A DNA stretch of 64,000 nt from Diphasiastrum complanatum (GCA_029204225.1 CM055094.1:20687407-20751406), one strand, 5' to 3'. Shown: positions 34,742-46,319, numbered from the stretch's first letter. Made by a program: numbers and translations. Notes: generated from the sequence alone by a model not told the origin.

Positions 34742-37700
34742 TTAACTTGCTAGTTTTACAACACTACTTTGTTCCAACTTAAGAATGATCTCCATCATCA
34801 GAATAGATCTCTTCTCAAGGATCCTAATATGTACAAAATAGGACACAACATAATTGATATAGATAATAGTGTCCATATAGGATGCTTCACTATTTCTTAC
34901 ATCAATTTTACATAGAATCATAAAAATGGTACATGTAAAAGAACATAGAATCTCAATTAATGAATTCCTCCATGTATCCATCTCTGGTTTCTCTGTAAAA
35001 TAGCAGCAAACAAGTTGTAAATGAAAGTGATCAACAAGTGTTTGCATGCCTCCTCCACATTTCACTATACATATAGTGAATGCAACATGTATCTCCATGA
35101 ATGAACTTCCATCACCACCTTGCCTTTGTAGATCTTCAATCCATGAAAGCCTTTGAGTGAATGAATGCCAAAAAGATGTGTTCCCTACTCCATTTGAATG
35201 ACCAAAACCTGAACTTGAAATACTTGAAGTACCTCCACAAGATTTGCACACAACGCTTGATCCTACAATGTCAACAAGTTGCCAATTTGCCAACACTAGA
35301 ATACTAGATCTTGAACTTTGTTCAAAAGAAAACATATTGACCACTTCAATACCTTTCAAGATTTGAATGAATTCATGTACTTGATCATACAAACCAGCAA
35401 TGATAACTATTCCATCTCCAAGATCCAAAGGATGCAAAACTATGGAACTAGTTTTATTGAAATTTGACAATTTCAACACATTGACATAACAATGTTCATA
35501 CATGAGATTAGGCAAGTGAGGTAGAGTAAGAAGACACTTCCTTGCAGCTCCAAAGACCTTACTTGAACCTTCAAGAACCTGTAAAAACAGATCCAAAATG
35601 CCTTGACCATTTGTCTCTTCTTTGATGCTTTTCACTAGCTTCGAATTGCCACTTGTCTCTTGGTGTTGATGAAGCAATCCAAGATCAACCTCTTGATCTT
35701 CCAATAAGACATCAAAGATCTTGCATATGTGAACATCTTCAGATCTGAAACTCTGAAGATACTCCCTCTCAAACACATGATTAAGATCCCACAAGATCTC
35801 ATCAATGCTCAAATTTGACCCTTCACTATAGTTAGTGAAAACAATGCCACCATCATAAACCAAAAGATAGATTCCAACATTTCCATTTAACATGAAGTAG
35901 AGTAGGTGAAGATGAGTATCAAACCTAATCAAAACAGCCCTCTTGAGTTCATAACAAACCTCAATAAGCTCACCAATGATATCTCCCTTGCCTTGAAGAA
36001 GTTGCCACTTGAGTTGCTCCATGTAGTCTTCTTCAACCAACCTTTTGCCATCTTGACCATGAATGAACAATCCACCACAATCATAGAATGCTTTGAGTTG
36101 ATGAAGAGATGTTAGATCCATGCTTTGGATCTTCCCAAGAACCACTCTTCCATTGCCCTTTCCTTCACAAGACTCCCTCTTAATGCTAGCACCACAAAAG
36201 TTAGAAACCTCCCTCTTGATAGTTGCACCATAAGAAGTAGAAGACTCTTGAATATTAGAAGCCAAGAAAAGAATCCTTAGTACCTTCAACATAAGAGTGA
36301 TTGAAGTACTCTCTCTTTTCAAACATGAACTTCTACTCAATGATTTAGGTAATGAGTCATATGATAATGATTCTTCCTCACTATCGTTCATAAAAACATC
36401 ATTCAAAGTACATCCTACTTTGAACACTTCACATACTTCTCTTCCTTTTGACTTGTGATCTCCCTCACCAAGTCTCATGATAGAAACCTTTGATCTACTC
36501 TTTTTATGAAGAAATGTGACACCACTTGTTGCACAAATGACTTTATCACAAAAAGATGTAAAAGAACCATTTCCTTCAAGCATGCTCAAAGCACCATCAT
36601 CTTTTCCCACATGATTACATACATCAATATGAAAAGAATTAGAAGAACAACCATCTTCTTGCAAAGAATGACACTTAGCATCTCCATCTTTTTCCATATG
36701 AACAAACAAGTCATTAGCAACAATCACTTCCAAAGAAGAATCTTCATCAACTCCATTGATGAAGTTAGCTCCTTCCTTACCTTTTCCATTTTTGCACTTG
36801 CCATCTAGTTCCATTGAAGAGCCACCAAGACTTGAAAATCTATGAGTAGAAGAGTTCAAACATGATACTAATTTAGCACCACATGACTCCATTTGACTAG
36901 TAGGTAGCACTAGTCCATCTTCAAGATCCAATGGATCCAAAAAATTGACCATAGATTCACCAAAGCTTGCCAAGTTAGCACAACAATTATCATCTCCAAG
37001 AAGTACATTAGATCTCAACCTAGATCTAGCATTTTGTTTCTTATGGCATTCATTTGCAAAATGTCCTTTCACTCCACAATAAAAACATTTGAACTTGGAC
37101 TTATCTTGCTTCCTACTTTGCAAAGAAGAAGAATGCTTTCCATGCTCCAAACTACCTTGCTTGGACCACTTGCCTTTGAACTTGCCCTTTGTGAAAAGAG
37201 CTTCTTCATCTCCACCTTGTGTTGATGCACCACCACCTTTGGCTTGCAACCTATGCTCTTCAGCCACCAAGATCTCTTGCAAGTCATTGACACTTGGCAA
37301 GGACTTTTGTATAGCAAAGCATTGTACAAGGTTAGAATGTTCATCAAGCAAACCATTCAACATGACTTGAACTAGTTCCCCATCCTTTATGCTTTCATCT
37401 ATGCATGCTAGATCATCATTCAAGGATTTAACCTTCAAGACAAATGAATGTGCACTCTCTCCCTCTCTTTGACAACTTTGGAAGATTTGCCTTCTTAGGG
37501 TGAGAACCCTAGATGTGGATTTGGACTCATAGATCTTCTTCAAAGCATTCCATGCTTCACTTGAAGAAGTACATTTACCAACTTCTTTAAGAAGTTCATT
37601 GGTAACATTCATCTTTATGATATGTAAGGCTCTTTTAGCCCTTCTATCAAAATTTAGTTGCTCTTGAAGAATTAGAGGTCTTTCTTCAATTCCCACAACT

Positions 37701-37816
37701 ATATCCATTAGCTCATTCAACTCTAGTAAAGACTCCATCCTCACTTTCCAAGTTGAATAGTTTGTAGAGTTTAACCTTTCTTTAGCTTCCAACATGATTC
37801 CACCATTGGATGTCAT
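34742..37816 (-). CDS. Gag fused to a giant unknown ORF, 1,024 aa
   Basis: The ATG at 37816 opens MTSNGGIMLEAKERLNSTNY, a standard copia Gag start (an upstream TTG would add 22 residues). Residues about 10-200 match the UBN2-type Gag domain. A CCHC knuckle C-x2-C-x4-H-x4-C lies at residues 244-257 (37046-37087). The remaining 767 residues run open to 14 bp from the LTR. I see no D-S-G-A protease site, no HHCC or DDE integrase, no YVDD RT box and no RNase H end there. The tail has serine-rich, charged and hydrophobic parts, two related LDLEDG and LDLGDG phrases, and no family I recognise. A whole internal region kept open in a young element suggests selection on the protein; the alternatives are captured sequence or a young chimera. 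Confidence 0.8.
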   Translation of the reverse strand: MTSNGGIMLEAKERLNSTNYSTWKVRMESLLELNELMDIVVGIEERPLILQEQLNFDRRAKRALHIIKMNVTNELLKEVGKCTSSSEAWNALKKIYESKSTSRVLTLRRQIFQSCQREGESAHSFVLKVKSLNDDLACIDESIKDGELVQVMLNGLLDEHSNLVQCFAIQKSLPSVNDLQEILVAEEHRLQAKGGGASTQGGDEEALFTKGKFKGKWSKQGSLEHGKHSSSLQSRKQDKSKFKCFYCGVKGHFANECHKKQNARSRLRSNVLLGDDNCCANLASFGESMVNFLDPLDLEDGLVLPTSQMESCGAKLVSCLNSSTHRFSSLGGSSMELDGKCKNGKGKEGANFINGVDEDSSLEVIVANDLFVHMEKDGDAKCHSLQEDGCSSNSFHIDVCNHVGKDDGALSMLEGNGSFTSFCDKVICATSGVTFLHKKSRSKVSIMRLGEGDHKSKGREVCEVFKVGCTLNDVFMNDSEEESLSYDSLPKSLSRSSCLKRESTSITLMLKVLRILFLASNIQESSTSYGATIKREVSNFCGASIKRESCEGKGNGRVVLGKIQSMDLTSLHQLKAFYDCGGLFIHGQDGKRLVEEDYMEQLKWQLLQGKGDIIGELIEVCYELKRAVLIRFDTHLHLLYFMLNGNVGIYLLVYDGGIVFTNYSEGSNLSIDEILWDLNHVFEREYLQSFRSEDVHICKIFDVLLEDQEVDLGLLHQHQETSGNSKLVKSIKEETNGQGILDLFLQVLEGSSKVFGAARKCLLTLPHLPNLMYEHCYVNVLKLSNFNKTSSIVLHPLDLGDGIVIIAGLYDQVHEFIQILKGIEVVNMFSFEQSSRSSILVLANWQLVDIVGSSVVCKSCGGTSSISSSGFGHSNGVGNTSFWHSFTQRLSWIEDLQRQGGDGSSFMEIHVAFTICIVKCGGGMQTLVDHFHLQLVCCYFTEKPEMDTWRNSLIEILCSFTCTIFMILCKIDVRNSEASYMDTIIYINYVVSYFVHIRILEKRSILMMEIILKLEQSSVVKLAS

Positions 37817-38977
37817 GATGCTAATATCTTCTTGTGTCCTTAGGCTCTGTTCTAATGCACCTAGCACTCTCCTTTCTCTCAATAAATGAAGAAGGAGAAG
37901 ATCTTAAAAGATTTAGAACCCTAAATGACCTCTATCTTGAAACTATTTGGCTTTCAAGCATAGAAAGGAAGATTGAAACACATGCAACACTTTGCACACA
38001 CTAAGAATGGATTACAAACTCAAACCAACCTGAACACACTATTGCTTAAGCTCTCAAACTTTCCAGCAAGTGACCAAATCAAGTTATGGTGTGAAGAGTT
38101 ACTTGCATTCTTAGAAAATACCCAAAACTAGGATGCCAAGATTACCTAGTAATGAACAAACTTGATCAACATATGATCAACACACTAAGATATTGATTCA
38201 ACCTGTAAAACCACATGTAAACCACACTTCTAAAAGTTTATAAACTCCAGCAAGTGATAAATACAAGATTTAGAGGTGAATGAATGAGCACACTTAGTGA
38301 ATCACAAGACTAGCTTCACTATCTTGTCAAATCTTGGTGTTTAGATGTAGATCTAAGATCACTTCACATGAGAATGTTCCTCAACCTGTTAAGAACCTGA
38401 AAACACACTTGCATAATGGTTAACACCTTCCAGAAAATGCTCCAATCAAATTACATAAGGAGAGTTACTTACATGCTCAACAAAGTACACCAAAATTTAT
38501 GCCAAAATTGATGACAATCTTTACAATATGCTCTTCACAATGGAGCTTACAATATGTTCACCCAAAAAAGGGGATCTTTCATCCAAATGGGAGCTTTGCT
38601 CAGCCTTTAGGAGAATTACAACTCACTCAAAAGAGCATTTGTCATCCACTTAAGGAGAAGTTTCATCCACTTAAGGAGAGTGTTCATCCAAGAATGGAGA
38701 TTGTCAACAATAGGATTGAAAAGAACATTGTTAGTATTGAATATGCACAAGCCTCACAATCACAAATGATTAGGTGTTATGATCTGATCCAAAATAGTTT
38801 CTTTTCAGCCTCTGATCTTCAATAGACCTGAAATATGCTTTTGATCCACAAGTTCAACTCACAAAACAAAGGTTAGTAAGATTTGATCAACAAAGCAATG
38901 CAAAATCATGCTAGAACTTGATCAAACATCCAAATATCACCAAAAATGGAATACTTACTGTAAATAGAAGCCAACCA
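37817..38977 (-). other. Untranslated leader of the young copia element
   Basis: No sense-strand gene. It contains several imperfect copies of a motif with AACCTG and CCAGCAAGTGA (37980-38480). At 38643-38705 there are three 21-bp repeats (CATCCACTTAAGGAGAAG type). The latter lie in a 108-codon antisense frame (38499-38825) with a repeated HPLKE motif, probably fortuitous. Confidence 0.6.
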
Positions 38978-38989
38978 GCTCTGATACCA
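38978..38989 (-). promoter_or_regulatory. Primer-binding site for tRNA-Met
   Basis: The minus strand reads TGGTATCAGAGC immediately after the LTR end, the usual complement of the 3' end of plant initiator methionine tRNA. Confidence 0.95.
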
Positions 38990-39637
38990 TGTGAAAAAAT
39001 ACAGATCCTAAGTGGATCTAAACTCCAAGATCATTGGCTTGAATGCTTGCACTCCAAACTACATAAGCTAGGAATAGGCAACACATTCTATGCTACCTAG
39101 AATGCAAAGAACTTGATCAAAAAGCATTTATCACAAATGGAAACTTCCATAAACATCAAGTGCGGCCCAAAATAGCATTATACAGTCCATAATACATCAG
39201 CCTATCACTTTTGGAAAGCACCTAAGATCATACACACAAAGCTTGAACTCAATCACTACACAATGCCAACAATGGAAGGAGAACCCAATAGAAAAATCTC
39301 TCATTAAGCAAATGAATACAATGGATCTGCTCCAACCTGTTTCTCCACGGCCTACCTGCTATATATATCTGAGAGAGATGACTCTCTCTCCTCTCTCTAG
39401 ACCCTCCTTACCTAAAATATGCCCTATATAGGTAAAATTGGCATATATGTCCAAAATACATGAAAATGGACTCATTTCGAAGGTCTTGAAGTTTGACACT
39501 TCTTCATACTGAAAAAATACACTTACTAAAAATATCTAGACCTGTTTCACACGTGTGAAAAGTCAGATCCTAAACTATGTGCCATTTTTAGCAATTTTGG
39601 CCTAAAACTAGACAAGGAAATGTTGACAATTTTCACA
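38990..39637 (-). repeat. 5' LTR of the young copia element
   Basis: 648 bp. It should contain the promoter on the minus strand, and a TA-rich CTATATATA stretch lies at about 39359-39368. Near identity with the other LTR supports recent insertion. Confidence 0.95.
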
Positions 39638-39844
39638 ATCTCTTCGTGCTTATGCTACATGAAAAGCTCCCTTCAAACAAACGTGTGAATGTGCCTTTCC
39701 TGTTGCCTTAATTTCTCATGCACTACCTTTGTCTCGGGCAACTAAAATGTGATACAATCGTGACCTTTTCTCATGCTTATCTTTCTCCTATTCTTGGACA
39801 AGTAAAATTTGATTGTTGTAAGGGGGGGGGTGTATAGTATAGAT

Positions 39845-41671
<1,827 letters not shown>

Positions 41672-42429
41672 ACAAATGTTATGAAGAAAATCCTTTAGGC
41701 GCAATTTTTTGAATTGAGTACATTGAAAACATCAACATTTGTTGATTGGAGCTTTTAAGATTGACCATTATAGTCATTTAGGGCCAATGTATATGGCACT
41801 CAACTGCTAATCTATCTCTCCACTGCTTTTGAAATGTCCACTTTAGTTCATAATCTATGATCTAGATATACCTTCTTCTCGTTGTGTATATATATATGTT
41901 CTCATCGTTGATATTTGATTTAATGTATCAAATGAACATTGAATGCTCATTAAATCAAAATCAACAATAATTAGGTTACACATATTCTGTTCAAAAAATA
42001 TTTAGACACACAATGAAAATATCATATCGACAAGAGGGAACATATCACGACAAAAGGACTAGACAGAAATTGTTTGTTAGTGATCATCCATCCAAAGTAG
42101 GTGCACCACTTCCAAATTCTAATGTTACTCCAAGCCTTTTTGTGAGACTACTAATATTTTTGAAAAACACATGTTCTTCATATTCCAAGCATGCTCAACA
42201 TACCTCCAAGCACATAGCAAAGTAAACCGTACATCTTCTTTCCTTGCCCTACTTGTTGGTCTTCATCTCGTATGGTAAGTACTCGACCCTTGACTGTTCC
42301 TTTGAATAAGAGCTTTTTGCTATAGTTTCAAGAGAGAAGCTTCCTGGGAAAGGGTCAACTTGGGAGTAGCTTAATATATTGATGTCATTTCAAATCATGA
42401 TAGCTTCATGGTTGTCACTCAAAATAATA
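41672..42429. other. 3' flank of orfH, copy 2
   Basis: Nearly identical to 17851-18600, including the small ATG frame (42013-42225). Otherwise no gene. Confidence 0.35.
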
Positions 42430-42790
42430 GTAAACTGTTTGGTAACTTGGGGTAGCTTGATATGTAGCTAGGCAACTAAACAACAAATCACCTCTAGATG
42501 GCTTCACAAGCTTGTCTAACTCATTCTTATAATTACTACCATTGTGTCTAACATGCCAAATGCTAGGTGTAAAAGTATTTGACAAATGCATAACTCTTTA
42601 CTCTCCAAGTCTTAAGACTTACCAAGTGTTGTTTGTAGCTCATACTAGATGCTTTGAGAAGTTATATTAAGAATTGGTGGGGGGGGGGGGGGTTTATCGC
42701 AAAGAATCCGATCTTGCCAAATACTAGGTGTAAAAGTGTTTGACATATTCCTAACTCTTTACTCTCCAAGTGTTGTGTTTAGCTCATAGT
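42430..42790 (-). repeat. Inverted copies of the RT downstream region, unit 2
   Basis: Counterpart of 18600-18965. The G-run near 42678-42692 is longer than in unit 1. Confidence 0.6.
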
Positions 42791-42818
42791 ACATGCTTTG
42801 AGAATAATGTTACTGATT

Positions 42819-42992
42819 ATATTAATTTGGGGGGATTGCAAAGAATCGAACTTGAGTGTACAAGCCCAACTCAAGTGCAGACACCAACTCACCACACATG
42901 GGAAGATCATTAATTTTGAATTTGAAGAAAAATCAAATTTAAAAAAAAATGAAAAACTATTTCTCCTTAGAGGCATTGTGGTCATCATCTAG
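42819..42992 (+). pseudogene. KESNLSVQ coding-like segment, copy 2
   Basis: Same frame as 18990-19163 with a few substitutions. It faces an inverted copy at 44073-44282, about 1.1 kb away. Confidence 0.35.
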
Positions 42993-44072
42993 ACGAGCTG
43001 TGCTTGCTTGAATCAATAGAAACAAAGAAAATAATAATAACGAGTTTTTATCCTATTAATGCACCAATAATATATAAATATAATTGAATTAAATGGGAAG
43101 ATTATACTATTTATCGCTTCATTTAAACATTGATCTACTCATTTCAATGATTTCGTTCAAATTCGAATTCCAATGATTTGTGAAGTGTGAATGAATGCAA
43201 TGTAACTTGCATATGTTTGGAACATAGCATAGATTCATTATATGCTTTTTAACTATATGTTATTTAGTCATGTAACAAGGAATAAGCATTTTTTTTAACA
43301 ATTTTTCAATTTGTTTTTGGAAACCCTAGATTACAACATTTTAATATATTAACAAAACTGACTTAATTTGCATGAACAACTTTGAGTTTTGAAAATCCTA
43401 GATTACAGCTTCATTCAATATTCAAATTTCCAAGCTCGTTCAAACTGTAATGAAATATAATTCATTCCAAAATCCATTATCGAATCCTAGAACGATGTAT
43501 TTTAAAAACTTTTGTAATGTGAAAGAGAGATCAGTGAGCTAAAACATGACCCTGATTGCTTTTGGAATTGCTTTCAAAAACTTATAAATTGTATTCATCA
43601 ATGGAGATGTCTAGAGGACATGGTGTGGAAAATTGTCAACTGGGTTGGTTTTTTATTTGGCAATTTTGGAGGCCAAAATGAATCTCAACTTCGAGTTAGT
43701 TTCATATTTGTTAATAAGGGCCTAAATAGTGGCTTAACTACCTCTGGCAAGTAGATAAGTGGATGAGGTCGAGTTTGGACCCATTCTAATTGGCTAAATT
43801 TTTGTACGTTTCTTTCAAAAACTTATAAATTGTTTTTGATAAAGTATCTAGAAGTTTCCAAATTAGGTCAAGTTTGGGGCAAGTGGCCAAATGACATTTT
43901 GGAAGCTATAAATAGTTGCACCTAAGTGGAGAAATAATAATCAAAGTTTCTTTCTTGGTGGAGAATTCATCTCTTATGTCCATCTCTATGTGTAGAATGT
44001 TGATTTTCTTGTAGATCTTGATTTCACACGTGTGAAGATTATAGTATATATTTGATTTTGTTAAACATCGAT
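42993..44072. other. Non-coding AT-rich DNA
   Basis: No gene is seen. It extends about 300 bp further than the unit 1 copy, which is cut near 20055. The extra part ends with a partial direct repeat of the 43115-43180 sequence. Confidence 0.5.
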
Positions 44073-44282
44073 TTACAAACATTTCAATGATTTTTCTTCA
44101 AATTCAAATTTAACGATCTTCCCATGTGTGGTGAGTTGGTGTATGCGCTTTTGTTGGGCTTGTACACTCAAGTTCGATTCTTTGGGATCCCTCGCCAATT
44201 GTGGTTTCAATACTTTCTCTGCAAGATTCTCATTTGAAATTTGCTTGGGACCCTTCTTATCTCCATCAGATATTTTTTTCAA
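44073..44282 (-). pseudogene. KESNLSVQ coding-like segment, inverted copy
   Basis: The frame begins KKISDGDKKGPKQISNENLA and then matches the plus-strand copies (KESNLSVQAQ, HQLTTHGKIVKFEFEEKS). It therefore carries more upstream coding-like sequence than they do. With 42819-42992 it forms an inverted pair of about 110 matching bp. Confidence 0.4.
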
Positions 44283-44336
44283 CGTTGATGCTAGGCCATA
44301 CCACAGGGAAGTAGTTCATGTGTGACTCCTCACTCA

Positions 44337-44337
<1 letters not shown>

Positions 44338-44400
<63 letters not shown>
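44338..44400. repeat. (CT)n microsatellite
   Basis: About 62 bp of CT directly in front of the 210-bp tandem repeats, which themselves begin with short CT runs. Confidence 0.95.
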
Positions 44401-44404
<4 letters not shown>

Positions 44405-45215
44405 CCACTCAAGCCTACATGGCAAACCCACATGGTATAGCTTCGTTGGCTTGCCACACAAGCCTATGTCAAGCCTATATGGCAGACTGCAACATACCAG
44501 CATGAACATACTAGCATCAAGCCTATGTCATGCCTATATGACCTACCACGCAAGCCTATGATAGGCCTACATGGCTTGCCACATGGCAAGTCCCCAGCCT
44601 GTGCGGTTTATCTCATGACATGCCTACATGGCTTGCCACATGGCAACTTGGGTGCCCCAGCTCTCTCTCTCTAGCTCCACTCAAGCCTACATGGTAGAGC
44701 TTGGCTGGCTTGCCACACAAGCCTATGGCAAGCCTATGTGGTATCCTGCGACATGCTTACATGGGAAGCATCAGAAATATGCCATGCCTATGTGGCCTGC
44801 CATGCAAGCCTATGGTTTATCTCATGACATGCCTACATGGCTTGCCACATGGCAACTTGGGAGCCCCAGCTCTCTCTCTCTAGCTCCACTCAAGCCTACA
44901 TGGCAGAGCTTGGTTTGCTTGCCACACAAGCCTATGGCAAGCCTATATGCTAGCCTGTGGCATGCTTACGTAGGAAGCATCAGAAACATGCCATGCCTAT
45001 GTGGCCTGCCACGCAAGCCTATGGTAGGCCTGTGTGGTTTGCCAAGTGGCATCTTTTGAGCCCACCTATATATATATATATATAGATCTCTAGGTCCACT
45101 CAAGCCTACGTGGCACAGGGCCCAGTTGGCTTGACATACAAGGTTATGGTAGGCCTACATGGCTTGCCACATGGCAACCCTCAAGCCTGCATGATTTGCC
45201 ATGTGGCATACCACT
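44401..45215. repeat. Four tandem units of about 210 bp rich in CCACATGG-type motifs
   Basis: Each unit starts with a short CT or TA run, then a variant of CTCCACTCAAGCCTACATGG (about 44400, 44660, 44870, 45084). Within units the near-palindromes GCCACATGGC and CCTACATGGC recur many times. Units 1 and 3 of the higher-order repeat keep only the last of these. Dense short motifs near the end of a block resemble the subterminal repeats of some DNA transposons, but I find no clear terminal inverted repeats. Confidence 0.65.
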
Positions 45216-45602
45216 GTCATAGGTGTTTCGAAACCTCATGACAAGAAGCATGTCCTTGGGCATCAGTGTCACGCTCTTGCCATGAATGGAACACAAAATC
45301 GAATCCTCAAACAATTTTATCTGGAAGTCCTCGTATACAATATGGAGGGCCTCCAATGCAGCGATATTCCACCTCACTGCATAGGGAAGATGCGTGGTCA
45401 TATCTTGTGTAACCTCCCTCACAGCCCGGTACAAGGCTGCTTTTAGGATCACAAGTTTGGTGTACCTCTTCAAGGCCCTGATGTCCCTCAACCATGGACG
45501 GCGAGGTCTTCCGCGTCTTTGTAGACATATGGGTTCAGATGTCTGGGGACGGGATGGTTGAACAAAATGGGTAAGCCTAGCAGTTTGCTTCGTCCGAGCC
45601 AT
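45144..45602 (-). CDS. Histone H3 variant, CENH3-like, embedded in transposon repeat
   Basis: The ATG at 45602 opens MARTKQTAR, identical to the H3 start. After a tail of about 37 residues with no equivalents of K9, K27 or K36 come an alpha-N/alpha-1 region (LRDIRALKRY then AVREVTQD) that aligns to H3 without gaps, and a loop 1 about four residues longer than in H3 with an RW pair as in plant CENH3. Then follow FEDSILCSIH, SVTLMPKD and a degraded C-terminus. By eye, 36 of 76 aligned histone-fold positions outside loop 1 match canonical H3. The last 20 or so of the 152 codons come from transposon repeat DNA (compare 21093-21160), so the original C-terminus is replaced. No introns, unlike most plant CENH3 genes, suggesting a retrocopy. 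Expression is unknown. Confidence 0.75.
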   Translation of the reverse strand: MARTKQTARLTHFVQPSRPQTSEPICLQRRGRPRRPWLRDIRALKRYTKLVILKAALYRAVREVTQDMTTHLPYAVRWNIAALEALHIVYEDFQIKLFEDSILCSIHGKSVTLMPKDMLLVMRFRNTYDSGMPHGKSCRLEGCHVASHVGLP

Positions 45603-45663
45603 TGAGGCCGGATATCTATACCATGCGAGGACCGAGATACAGCTGAAGAGAGAGCTAAATTAT

Positions 45664-45850
45664 CTTGCGTAATGGCGACACTGAGAACTCTAAGGGTGAT
45701 ATTGCTACACCGCGAGAGAGTGGCAGAGACAGGCGGGGAGAGGCAGGGGCTTGCATGATGGCGATGCTGGGAAAGTCAAGCTGATATCGCTACGACGTGA
45801 GAGGGTGTAAGGAATATGCCTAGGGACGAGGTAGCTTGCATGATGGCAAT
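45664..45850. repeat. 85-bp tandem repeat upstream of the histone-like ORF
   Basis: On the plus strand the phrase CTTGCATGATGGC starts at about 45750 and 45835, with a variant at 45664 (spacing 86 and 85 bp). It lies in the presumed 5' leader on the minus strand, which also contains upstream ATGs. It is absent from the other two promoter cassettes. Confidence 0.7.
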
Positions 45851-45930
45851 ATCACGAATGCAGGTCGTATGGAAGCATTGAAACATGACAGCAAATTATG
45901 CGAAAACCTATACAATCCCCGGGAATGGAC

Positions 45931-45939
45931 TTATATAGG
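45931..45939 (-). promoter_or_regulatory. TATA-like box for the histone-like ORF
   Basis: The minus strand reads CCTATATAA, about 330 bp upstream of the ATG and just below the G-box array. The same box and flank recur at 54380-54388. Confidence 0.45.
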
Positions 45940-45952
45940 AGAAAGAAGTTGG

Positions 45953-46319
45953 CACGTGTGAATCCCAGCGACACGTGGCTCAGTCAGTAGCTGACATGTG
46001 GAACCACACGTGTGTATACGCATGTGTGAAACTGCATGTCTGGATCAACATGTGTGGGATCCCATGTGGGGACACGTGGCCGAATGGATCAGCGACATGT
46101 GTTCTTGCACGTATTGGCTCGCATGTGTGGTCACGTGGCCCAATCAGTAACTGAAGTGTGGGACCACACTTCTGTATCCGCACGTGTGAAACTTGCACAT
46201 GTGGCCATGTGGTTGAATGGTTTCGTGACATGTGTTCTGGCACGTGTAAGCTCGCACGTGTGGGCACGTGGCCGAATGGCAGATTGACGTGTATTGTAGC
46301 ACGTGTGGTCTCACACGTG
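45953..46319 (-). promoter_or_regulatory. G-box array, 11 CACGTG motifs in 367 bp
   Basis: I count eleven perfect CACGTG hexamers, mostly as CACGTGTG or CACGTGGC, plus many CATGTG variants, in a degenerate repeat with TGGCCGAATGG phrases. CACGTG is the plant G-box bound by bZIP and bHLH factors, and CACGTGGC is also ABRE-like. Position next to a TATA-like box suggests an upstream activating region for the minus-strand gene; strand assignment is inferred. Confidence 0.6.

Larger units (their letters stand above)
34083..39637 (-). mobile_element. Young non-autonomous Ty1/copia retrotransposon, 5,555 bp
   Basis: Direct repeats at 34083-34728 and 38990-39637 start TGTGAAAA and end TTTTCACA. The 5-bp sequence ATCTC flanks both sides (34078-34082 and 39638-39642). 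The uninterrupted site CACATCTCTTTGTGC is present in unit 1 near 15845. On the minus strand a primer-binding site TGGTATCAGAGC directly follows the 5' LTR, and a purine tract GAAGAGGGAG directly precedes the 3' LTR. I count two substitutions and two single-base indels between the LTRs, so the insertion is recent and younger than the duplication of the units. The one long ORF lacks pol, so movement must have used enzymes from another element. Confidence 0.95.

Noticed and set aside
35906-37370. Plus-strand frames of 60-100 codons opposite the giant Gag fusion
   Set aside because: Much shorter than the 1,024-codon minus frame and without motifs.
44322-45059. Plus-strand frames of 60-143 codons in the 210-bp repeats
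   Set aside because: Open because the repeat lacks stops in some frames; repetitive M-A-W-P-C content with no conservation.
45066-45085. TATATATATATA tract as a promoter TATA box
   Set aside because: A variable simple repeat at the cassette edge; the better placed box is CCTATATAA on the minus strand near 45935.
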